Positions 13,701-20,334 of a stretch of DNA of 35,352 bases are shown here, one piece after another. A model generated the notes under the pieces. That model saw only the letters and a program-made list of their open reading frames with translations. It was not told where the DNA came from and searched no databases. Position numbers and translations under genes: made by a program. The stretch is from NCBI GenBank assembly GCA_030037635.1, contig JASHQH010000209.1, forward strand, positions 1-35,352. The letters run 5' to 3'. This stretch comes from Acidobacteriaceae bacterium. GTDB lineage: Bacteria; Acidobacteriota; Terriglobia; Terriglobales; Acidobacteriaceae. Every line of letters begins with the position of its first letter. The stretch's first letter is position 1.

Positions 13701-14926
13701 TCGACATCATTGTCAAAGGTTGCATCGGATTGGCACGCCGGCAATGCGGAAAAAGTCTTTTCGAGGCCGTTCACCATATCCAAAGTCAGATCCGGGCTGC
13801 CGCTCTCTCGCGTCCCCATTCCAAATTTGCCGGGCAAAGCCGGAAGCTTGTGCTGCTTCGAAGAATCATCCGATGCCCACGTTTGGGGCGAACCCCACGC
13901 GGCCTGCAAGATAGCAATCTCGTCGCTCACCAGTGCATTCCGTCCCGCAGCTTTTCCAGCGGCCGACATTGATGTGCCGGTAGCCAGTTCACGAATTGCT
14001 TCCAATGCCGTAGTGCTCCTGCTGAGCCGGTCAAGGCGATTGAGCCAGTCGAACGGCTCCGGCTCATTGCCATCGCAGCGAAACTGTCCTTGCGAAAATG
14101 GATTCTTGCTGAACAGGAGTGGGCACGGGCCGCTGCCCCCGTTCGCATTGCCGGCCGAGTCACCTCCCGCTGCACCCTTGGCCTTCATTGAAATGCGAAG
14201 ATTGGCACCGAGCAAATAAAGCTGGTTTTCCGGATTGTTGATAAGCTTCCGCTCTGCCGGCGCATCTGCTTTACGTTCCTGCAGAACTTCTTCCCACGCA
14301 CACTTCTGTGCGTCTTCGTCTTTGCTTTTACCCGGGATCACATTCTTGCAATGCTCAGAAATCTCAACCTTAGGCGGAGCGGCATTCGGGTCGGCATGCG
14401 ATACCTGCGCGACGAGTACAGCTGCTTCTCTCAACCAGCGTGCCGTGTACATAAAGTCCTGGCTTCCTGGAACCACGGCTCGAAAGCCCGCATGCATGAG
14501 GAAGTTGAGTACGTTATCGCACTGCGCTTCATTGGGGACGCGATCGTCGTCCTTATAGAGGCTTTCCGGCCTGCCCTCGCCGCTTGGCGTTTCTTTGGGG
14601 GGCTGATCGCAGGGCTTTGCGCCCTGTAACTGGAGCGATGCGCCGAACTCCGGTCCGAAGTTGTCGCCCATCCCCAGCAGCAACCTGCTGGAATCCTGTT
14701 GGCGAACCTTAAGGAAACTCTGCACTGGAGGCAGGACGGCGTTGGTTGGGTCCTCGCCGTACTCCATTCGGTAAAAGCCCATCAGGCTGCCGCTGTAATC
14801 GATCTTGATCTCAGATGCCTGCGTCTGGTTGGTCTGCCCACGGACGACGCAAGCATAGAAGGGCGAAAGAGCCAACGTCAGGGACACGATTGGGAAAGAA
14901 CGGCAGAGCGGGTGGGACGCGCGCAT
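10775..14926 (-). CDS. Exported protein: degenerate 5'-nucleotidase-like module plus predicted C-terminal outer-membrane barrel
   Basis: 1383 residues starting MRASHPL after a GGAGGA ribosome site, with a signal peptide that ends around ACVVRGQ. The N-terminal half follows the order of the UshA/5'-nucleotidase metallophosphoesterase fold: LLLGMGDN near 83-90 in place of the DAGDN segment, VPGSQDF where GNHEFD is expected, and a VDVVLSE segment where the GGHTH-type motif belongs. Several metal-binding His/Asn ligands are therefore missing. A region resembling the 5'-nucleotidase C-terminal domain follows (KPDVVLLQSRDVELDAIG, GDYLEYVAVTGKELEEML, YCIDGTPISDDAYYWLLTTDQL). The last 300-400 residues are aromatic, amphipathic beta strands ending with FSIAARWYFARD, suggestive of a barrel. 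It lies 228 bp downstream of the TrkA/RyR gene on the same strand. Whether it retains catalysis is doubtful; it may bind a ligand instead. Confidence 0.72.
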   Translation of the reverse strand: MRASHPLCRSFPIVSLTLALSPFYACVVRGQTNQTQASEIKIDYSGSLMGFYRMEYGEDPTNAVLPPVQSFLKVRQQDSSRLLLGMGDNFGPEFGASLQLQGAKPCDQPPKETPSGEGRPESLYKDDDRVPNEAQCDNVLNFLMHAGFRAVVPGSQDFMYTARWLREAAVLVAQVSHADPNAAPPKVEISEHCKNVIPGKSKDEDAQKCAWEEVLQERKADAPAERKLINNPENQLYLLGANLRISMKAKGAAGGDSAGNANGGSGPCPLLFSKNPFSQGQFRCDGNEPEPFDWLNRLDRLSRSTTALEAIRELATGTSMSAAGKAAGRNALVSDEIAILQAAWGSPQTWASDDSSKQHKLPALPGKFGMGTRESGSPDLTLDMVNGLEKTFSALPACQSDATFDNDVDKANAADLCIYAKRMVEILGSLGESLQDSSKPGPCTVDNGAPSPGACFLLSEEARVAAINGLLRTIAREEKDVGYTVADAGDGTHVLIVGVVGEDTMKAVSETNLDLCIAGKPGAQTDFSTCGDRRKAGKSGGEQEVLVADPMEATEAIVRGARLLEEKPFKRVVVMAQMPHTEAEILSERVREQLKLANASQQVDVVLSEVESGYGTPHITLTYQAQDGAQASHPAFVVTPNTSYSSQTGSYPGAVSLLTLSTEADNSFSLANQHDDNFKIPDVGKSDTTISLLYKLVERLKNAATQQPNPSATVQNATSQTAMGQDTESKQKAEFALLRDLQKSSPPKPDVVLLQSRDVELDAIGKGYTDYKMCAGEKTQEGRDEKTNEEKFQLCELRSALDRIFWKGDYLEYVAVTGKELEEMLGLSESNMAQQAQLADTGPTGQWLISYGIVQSTLSNLTQVSQNDEPLWIPVDPHCKGASSAQPTYCIDGTPISDDAYYWLLTTDQLAQDKAIYGTLQALPTDMHKVTERFVSNPLSHFLQNNLTAQGDAQPSLALDLFNGTSQTTKPVETVITADNEKFQQRELYQVDFAKVIASFNSREAVGGNQFVELFQGVSDARASAPDQQSLDLEMGSRVLANVSGPGTGKGWLPPFSVGVQSAFSYDRAVIGNLTNKPINATYPLNNLTEGGFLQVRLANGGSDEVRSVQTLPRSLLVFTPHQYQLEIDTPYLFLTYTTGQVPSGELTVQLPRISAWTDRAGFREEFGQSHSKVASRYLPTVGSYVETGMEFNISNGNLSALTLQTGSNQKTCPVFATVTLQTCFGSAKYGTPAIALILNDTTTVVGKPAVQTLHTPGYYWDLHLQNHIYGKGSEQKQIRLVTDSQGDYYFGRPPAAELPTQTEYAIPLNVSLVLPSIGNLSFAPTYSAFFYANQVSNQSLLVNTFSIAARWYFARDARVPVPKQAPLPGPQSANQTVTGKSH

Positions 14927-15154
14927 AGATTCCTCCGTATCGGGTAGCGGGGGATGGAAGTAAATTTGAATCCATCATCCTTGAATGGGCAAGCCGCGTC
15001 AATTACTTTGAGATTCCCGGTTCACATTTTGCGCCACCTCCCGGTGCCAGCAGGCTCCAAGTCAAGCGTTCCGCAGGCGCAACGGAGCCTGAGAGGCGCG
15101 TTTCTCCGACGACCAAAGCCCGCCCAAGCGAGGCGTCGCGGCAACTTTTTGTGT

Positions 15155-17422
15155 TTACTTCTGGAGTGCGACCTGATTTCTCTTCGCCCATCCATTGGCC
15201 TGCTCGATGACGGCCGGACGTTCTTCCGGCTCGTCTGCTTTCGCCTTTCTTCGCGGCCCAAACTCGGGCGGTAGCTCGTCCGAAACCAGCCACACACTCC
15301 GCGAAGGCAGCGTCAAGGCATGTCCGGCGGCGCGAATCGCGTCGTGATTGTCCAGGTCGACGATCAGATTGTAGTGCGCAGCCCGAGCGTCGGCGGTCGA
15401 CCGATCGATCTCTTTCGCCGCTTCGGCCAGCCACTTGCCGTAGAGGCACATAGGGCGCACCGGGAGCATCTCGATCCCAAGCTCTGCCATGATTTGCGGA
15501 AGTTTGGCCACTTCTTCTCGGTTGTAATCCTTGTTTCCAGCTGCCAATTCCTTTTTATTGTCCGGCGAGTCGGTCCAGTCGTACAGGCTGGGGTCGTCCC
15601 GCCACGCCGAACGTGGTCGATTCTCAACCATCCGCCGCTCGATCTGGTAACGGCGGTGCTCGAGCCGGGCCAGGGTTTCAATTTGCGCTGCGCTGAGGGG
15701 GGCCACGGCCGGTGCCTTGGTCGTGGCTACCTCCGGTGATTCGGGGTCCTGGACGTACATCCCGGCAAGTTGCATCAGCAGTGGTGAGTGGTCGGCGCGC
15801 CAACGGTTAGACATCTTGAAAATCTCCGGCAGCCTGGGCCACTCCACGTCGGCTTTTGGGTTCTTGTCTTCCTTTGGCCGGCTCAGGTATTCGGCATGAA
15901 GCGCCAGCGCAAACTTATCCAGCTTCGATTCCAGCAGCACGCCAGGACTGAGCGTTTCTTCGAGTGTCCCGAAGATTTGTACGCGGTCGCCGAAGCTGGA
16001 CTTGTTTTCCAAGTCGCGCACGAGCTCACCCAGACGGCGGTAGTACTCGAGGCGCACATAGACAGGCACGTGAAGATGGGAGTTGCGATCGAGGATCGAA
16101 CGCACTTCCAACGCCGCGCTCAGGCTCACCTGGTCGTCGCCCAGCGCCACGGCGATGCCCAGTAACGGTTTCGCCTCCTCGAGTTTCGGTTCCAGCACTC
16201 GGGTCAGGTCAGGCGACCCCTCCGATACGTTTGCCTTAACAAACTCCACCGATGCCCACTCCAGGGCTGCCGGGTTGGTGACCGAGAATCGCTCCTTTGC
16301 TTTGTCGGCCTTCTCGTCGAAAACAATAATCCTGAGTTTCTGCCCCAGCGCAACCGGGCTCGAACGGATTAGGTGCAACGCGATCTCACGGCCATACTGT
16401 CCGAATCCGATGAGCACAAACGTCTGCGCGTCAAACTCCGGGCTGGGCAGCAAGCGCAGGGGCTTGATCAGCAAGCGCGCCGCGTCGGTAAAGGGGTTGA
16501 ACAGACGCAGGTCGACGCCGGCTGAGTCGGTCAGGCTCTTGTCGCTGCCCAGCAGCCGTTTGTGCATCCAGTCATTGCGCAACTGAGCCAGCACCCGGAT
16601 GCTTCCCGGGGCCAAATTGGAGGTCCTCTTATAAATGTCCTTGATCTGCAGAGCGATGTCGATGTTTTCGCTGTCGGAGCCGGTGCTGATAATGGCCTGT
16701 TGCGCATGGTGGATACCCGCTGCCTTGAGCACTTGCGGACTCTTGGCGTCGCCCTGCACCACCAGCACTCCGCTCTGCTCGCAGGTGGCGGCGGCAGGCG
16801 AGTCATCATGCAAATCAACCACAACAATACGTTGACCGGCCTTGCGGCCCGGATCCTTCTTGCGCAGGTTCTCCACCACCTGCATGCCCACGTCGCCGAT
16901 ACCGCAGACCACGGTGTGATTCGACTTGTGCCGCGCCATGACAGTGCGAAAATTCTTCCTGACTCCGACGAGAAACACCGCTGCCGCACCAAAAAGCGCA
17001 ACTCCCGGCACCAGGAACTGAGCAGCAATCAGTTGCCAGGGAGCTTCGCCGGGTTGATAGAGGTCGTAAAACCGCAGTAGCCCGAACGAACTGAAAACAC
17101 AGCGGATCGCTTCCATGCCGGATGATGACCATTTCTGTAGGTCCAGCGACCTTATCTGCGCCTCGAGTGCCCGTTTATCCGCGCCCGGTAAGTCCTCCTG
17201 GGCCTCCAGCGACGTTTTCTCCGCGTACAGCCGGCCGTTATGCCTACGCACGCTTTGAGTAAGTGCCTTGACAGGATTCTCGCTTGCTCCGTCGAATGTT
17301 CCATTGGGCATCCCCGGCTCAGGGCTGAAGTCACTGCCCGCCCTCGCGAATCCCCACCATCCGAATCCGAAGGCGATAATAGCGCCGGCGATGAAACCCC
17401 AGAATTGAGCGTGCTTTGCCAT
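15155..17422 (-). CDS. Two-TM protein with two TrkA-N (RCK-like) domains and a RyR domain
   Basis: 755 residues from the preferred ATG at 17422, which has GGAGG five bases upstream; a longer frame to 17497 would overlap the previous gene and lacks this site. Layout: TM helix 5-25, an extracytoplasmic stretch with a helical charged segment, TM helix about 130-154, then a TrkA-N Rossmann domain (GIGDVG 174-179, acidic VVDLHDD end of the second strand), a second TrkA-N domain (GFGQYG 339-344), and a RyR-type domain around 575-655 (LARLEHRRYQIERR, then a DW/DYNREEV stretch and LPQIMAELGIEML). A short unassigned tail follows. There is no TVGYG-type selectivity filter between the helices, so it is not an ordinary potassium channel. 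TrkA-N domains bind NAD(H) or other nucleotides; bacterial RyR domains are thought to sense ligands. It starts 29 bp after the SLOG/SLATT gene, so the two form an operon. Confidence 0.88.
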   Translation of the reverse strand: MAKHAQFWGFIAGAIIAFGFGWWGFARAGSDFSPEPGMPNGTFDGASENPVKALTQSVRRHNGRLYAEKTSLEAQEDLPGADKRALEAQIRSLDLQKWSSSGMEAIRCVFSSFGLLRFYDLYQPGEAPWQLIAAQFLVPGVALFGAAAVFLVGVRKNFRTVMARHKSNHTVVCGIGDVGMQVVENLRKKDPGRKAGQRIVVVDLHDDSPAAATCEQSGVLVVQGDAKSPQVLKAAGIHHAQQAIISTGSDSENIDIALQIKDIYKRTSNLAPGSIRVLAQLRNDWMHKRLLGSDKSLTDSAGVDLRLFNPFTDAARLLIKPLRLLPSPEFDAQTFVLIGFGQYGREIALHLIRSSPVALGQKLRIIVFDEKADKAKERFSVTNPAALEWASVEFVKANVSEGSPDLTRVLEPKLEEAKPLLGIAVALGDDQVSLSAALEVRSILDRNSHLHVPVYVRLEYYRRLGELVRDLENKSSFGDRVQIFGTLEETLSPGVLLESKLDKFALALHAEYLSRPKEDKNPKADVEWPRLPEIFKMSNRWRADHSPLLMQLAGMYVQDPESPEVATTKAPAVAPLSAAQIETLARLEHRRYQIERRMVENRPRSAWRDDPSLYDWTDSPDNKKELAAGNKDYNREEVAKLPQIMAELGIEMLPVRPMCLYGKWLAEAAKEIDRSTADARAAHYNLIVDLDNHDAIRAAGHALTLPSRSVWLVSDELPPEFGPRRKAKADEPEERPAVIEQANGWAKRNQVALQK

Positions 17423-17451
17423 TTTCCTCCACGAATCCCCGAGCAGGTCGA

Positions 17452-19374
17452 CTAGCCGGGTAGGTTTAACTTCCGGTAGCGAAAGACAAAGCTCCAATCC
17501 ATGGTTTCAGCAATCATGGTTGCTGCAATGCGTTGCGCTGCCCGGCGCAAAGCCGCTGAACCTTCGGGTACGCTTTTGATTGCCTCATCGAGATCGTTGG
17601 CGCGGAGGGACTCCAGCTCGTCGGTCATCGCTGAAGAACGGTCCGCGCTGCGTTCAAACTCCCCTTGGTTGGCGATGGCATAAAATGCCGCGCCCAAAGC
17701 GGGCGGAACAACAGCCAATAACACCAGCCACGAAACCAGCCACGGCGAATCCTCCTTGCTGATGGGCAGTGGCACCAGGTGTGCAACGCAGGCCAACAGC
17801 GTGATCACGAAGAGGCTCGTCCCGATGAGATGCACGCGATGGCTGAGCTTGTGCATGATCTTGTGGTTGGTTTTGTGGTAGTCAATCTGTCCAGCCAGGA
17901 TCTTATCCATCATTCCCCCTATCGCCAAGAGATAGCGCGGTCTGGCGTTCGCCGGTGCCAATCCAAGATCGCGGGCAATGACGCGAAACATGCCGTCTAC
18001 CCACGATCGGTGCGGGTTGGATCCAGTGTGGGCGGGAGGACGCGGTGAAGGCAGTGGGCACCCCAGCGGAGCGAGGTAACAGTATTGCCGAAGAAGCTCT
18101 GCCAATTGCCTGTAGTTAAGCCAGCGCTCATGCCAGCGCCTTCGTTGTCCATGAAACGTAATCGATAAGATCGCGACAATCAGCCCCAATTCCAACCATG
18201 TCGGGATTTTGTACCCTATTTCCATGCGGAACGAAAAACGGAGAATGTAGCCGATGATCGGCACCAGCACGGCGCAGGCGCTCAACAGGCTTGTGCCCAT
18301 CGAAGTGCTGCGCAGCAGTCCTGCATAATTCACCGACAAGCCGTCGGCCCAGGCATAATGCGGGCAAAGTCTGTCCAGCAGATAACGGCGCGTCGCTTCC
18401 GGCAAGTCGGGCGTTTTGGGGATCGTGCTCTCCCACTCGCTCCGCGCGGCCGCCTCGAAATTCTTGACTCGCCATGATCCCCTGCGAAATCTGCCGCGGG
18501 CAATCAGATCGCGAAAGATGCGGAAGATGCGCCCGGCATCGAATCTTGGTTGTCTCTCCGCGCAATAGGCTTGGCTCAGCATGCGAGACTCCTCGTCTTC
18601 GCCGGTGATTTGCGTGAACCGAGAGGCAAGCAACTCGCCCATCATTTTCAGCGGGTATTGCTTTCGCTCCCCCTTTTCGTTCATCACCAGGATGCGCGGC
18701 TCCATTGTTTCAGCAGCATGCAACCACACCACCGGCACATTCTGCGCGATGGCCTCGTCGATCATCTGCGTGGTCCCGCCTCGCCCGGCTGCCGGCTTCC
18801 CATCCCAGACGGCGATCAGGAAATCGGATTGCTCGATCACTATCCGGCCCACACCTTCATACGCTGCTTCTTCCGCGTCGCGCCGCCCGTCGGCCTCGAA
18901 AACCGCTGACGCCCGCGCCAGCAGCGCATAGAACTCCTCGCGCGACCCCTCGCTCGCAAAATCGCGGCTGTACTCATCGGCATCGAACGGCAGCGGGCAT
19001 TGCAAGTCCGCGCCCATAGCCAGCCCCGCCCGGGCCACAATCCGGTCTGAACCCTCCGCGATCGGCGAAATGATGCGCAGCAGCGGCGGCCCGGGCGCGT
19101 GCAGCAATGGGTCGCGCGCATGGGCCGCCAGCGCGGCAATCGCTTTCAGAACCTCTGTGCACTGCCGCGGCAAATCGCAGGTGACCTCGGGCGACAGCCG
19201 GTTGGGCCGATGGCCCGTCACTCCGACTTGCACTACCTGGCGTGGCCGCGGCGGCGAGGTGGATGGGTGGGTTCCCATGGCGCGCAGATTCGACGATGCT
19301 CCCAATTCTGCGTTGAGCATATCACGCCATAACTTGCGGCCTGTTGGCTGGTTAGAGCCCGATCTGGCACGCAC
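17452..19374 (-). CDS. SLOG-domain protein fused to a SLATT-like multi-TM region
   Basis: 640 residues from a GTG at 19374 preceded by GGAG at suitable spacing. The SLOG (Rossmann-like) domain spans about 46-230: VGVTGHR (50-56), ISPIAEGSDRIVA (102-114), GADLQCPLPFDADEYSRDF (121-139) and SDFLIAVWDGKPAAGRGGTT (183-202), all typical of this family. The C-terminal part has two pairs of membrane helices (about 357-379 and 391-408; 515-533 and 544-566). After the first pair comes a conserved-looking RWHERWLNYRQLAELLRQ stretch, as in SLATT modules, and after the second pair a helical tail ending WSFVFRYRKLNLPG. SLOG domains are thought to bind or process nucleotide-derived ligands and SLATT proteins to act as membrane effectors in conflict systems. 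It is the first gene of the SLOG, TrkA/RyR, nucleotidase-barrel group. Confidence 0.85.
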   Translation of the reverse strand: MRARSGSNQPTGRKLWRDMLNAELGASSNLRAMGTHPSTSPPRPRQVVQVGVTGHRPNRLSPEVTCDLPRQCTEVLKAIAALAAHARDPLLHAPGPPLLRIISPIAEGSDRIVARAGLAMGADLQCPLPFDADEYSRDFASEGSREEFYALLARASAVFEADGRRDAEEAAYEGVGRIVIEQSDFLIAVWDGKPAAGRGGTTQMIDEAIAQNVPVVWLHAAETMEPRILVMNEKGERKQYPLKMMGELLASRFTQITGEDEESRMLSQAYCAERQPRFDAGRIFRIFRDLIARGRFRRGSWRVKNFEAAARSEWESTIPKTPDLPEATRRYLLDRLCPHYAWADGLSVNYAGLLRSTSMGTSLLSACAVLVPIIGYILRFSFRMEIGYKIPTWLELGLIVAILSITFHGQRRRWHERWLNYRQLAELLRQYCYLAPLGCPLPSPRPPAHTGSNPHRSWVDGMFRVIARDLGLAPANARPRYLLAIGGMMDKILAGQIDYHKTNHKIMHKLSHRVHLIGTSLFVITLLACVAHLVPLPISKEDSPWLVSWLVLLAVVPPALGAAFYAIANQGEFERSADRSSAMTDELESLRANDLDEAIKSVPEGSAALRRAAQRIAATMIAETMDWSFVFRYRKLNLPG

Positions 19375-19418
19375 ATTCTTCTCCGGCCAGCTTAAGTGAA
19401 CCCGCGCCCGCGGTGGTT

Positions 19419-19428
19419 GAAATATTTC
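19419..19428. promoter_or_regulatory. AT-rich palindrome GAAATATTTC upstream of the SLOG gene
   Basis: A perfect 10-bp palindrome lies 45-54 bp before the GTG start of the SLOG gene, within GC-rich DNA. Its place fits an operator or the melting region of a promoter. Nothing else supports it. Confidence 0.25.
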
Positions 19429-19645
19429 CAGAATCCGAAGAAAAACGTGCGCGCATTTGCGGGGAATGCCGTACGATGAGGGCGGCTCACTTTCAGCCTT
19501 CTCAGTGCTCCTGCACGGCAGACGTCCGCTCGCTACCCACGCGGTCAGCCGCCCCCGGGCGACTCTCTTTGCGCTTCTGATGCTGGCAACGTTTGCTCCT
19601 TTTGCTCGCTTTCTTTGCCGGTCCGGCGCGCAAATTGTCCATCCT

Positions 19646-19673
19646 GCCGCACCGAGCGTCCACGCTCAGCGGC
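19646..19673 (-). terminator. Stem-loop after the truncated PBP gene
   Basis: GCCGC (19646-19650) pairs with GCGGC (19669-19673), and inside it GAGCG (19654-19658) pairs with CGCTC (19663-19667) around a TCCA loop. It begins 11 bp past the PBP stop on the minus strand. There is no T-run, so it may be a weak or Rho-assisted end that separates the metabolic operon from the SLOG group. Confidence 0.4.
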
Positions 19674-19683
19674 TCCCGGCCCG

Positions 19684-20334
19684 CTATTTCCACACCAGCC
19701 AAGCCCCACCCTTTGGCAACCGCTTCTCCGGGTCGCGAAACTCGGCCACAGCCTCATTGCGCGCAATCCCGGTAGAGCCGAGCAGCCCGGTCGGGCGCAG
19801 CAATCTTCCTAACTCTCCCGGCTGCAAAGAACGAGCCAATGCAGCAAAGTAGGTGTTGCACGACCAGGTGAGCGACTCACGTGCATCGAAGGGCGGCGCT
19901 GCTGGATGCGAGCACGCCAGCCGGTGGCCCGCCACCACAAGCTGGCGGTCGCACGCTACACGGCTCGCAGGGTTCCATCGCCCCGCGCTCACCAGGCCAT
20001 AAAGGACCAGGGGTTTCATCGTCGAACCCGGCGACGACAGGGTCTTGGCTGCTTCGTCAAGTGAATGCGCCACTGCCAAGCGCCCGCTGGCGATATCGAG
20101 AATAACGATTCTCGCCTGCGGACCTGATTTCGCCACGCGGTCCACGACGTTCTGCCATGCCTGTGCTCTCACAAGGCAACAGCCTCCGACAGCTCCCACC
20201 GCTGACAAAATCGCGATCAACCGCACCATACCACGCGCGGAAGAAGTATGCGCCGAGCGCACCAAACCACCACAGTTCTCAGCCCGCATAGCTCGCCGCA
20301 GCCAATCGAATGCGGAGGCAGGCCGCGCAAACAC
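19684..20334 (-). CDS. Truncated penicillin-binding protein (transpeptidase domain fragment)
   Basis: 216 codons. The protein has an N-terminal hydrophobic segment (MVRLIAILSAVGAVGGCCLV, starting at the inner ATG 20229) and then part of a PBP transpeptidase fold: the SxxK active-site motif as SPGSTMKPL and the SxN motif as WSCNTYF. It ends at KGGAWLVWK about 60 residues after SxN, so the third motif (KTG) and the rest of the domain are missing. No other frame downstream restores it. The GTG at 20334 overlaps the malic-enzyme TAG (TAGTG), suggesting coupling, but the ATG at 20229 makes a better membrane anchor; neither has a strong ribosome site. Either a decayed PBP or a short non-catalytic relative. 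Confidence 0.6.
   Translation of the reverse strand: MFARPASAFDWLRRAMRAENCGGLVRSAHTSSARGMVRLIAILSAVGAVGGCCLVRAQAWQNVVDRVAKSGPQARIVILDIASGRLAVAHSLDEAAKTLSSPGSTMKPLVLYGLVSAGRWNPASRVACDRQLVVAGHRLACSHPAAPPFDARESLTWSCNTYFAALARSLQPGELGRLLRPTGLLGSTGIARNEAVAEFRDPEKRLPKGGAWLVWK

Larger units (their letters stand above)
19375..19683 (-). other. Intergenic leader of the SLOG/TrkA/nucleotidase group
   Basis: A 309-bp gap between the truncated PBP gene and the SLOG gene. It contains a GC-rich stem-loop just after the PBP stop and an AT-rich 10-bp palindrome near the SLOG start, listed separately. No convincing sigma70 promoter was seen. Small open frames on both strands look spurious. Confidence 0.5.

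Noticed and set aside
14974..15002. TTGACG on the minus strand as an internal promoter for the nucleotidase-barrel gene
   Set aside because: The matching -10 region at 16-17 bp (GATGAT-like) is poor, so it was not listed as a feature.
19457..19852. 131-codon open frame on the plus strand near the PBP fragment
   Set aside because: Overlaps the PBP fragment in antisense and has no recognisable features.
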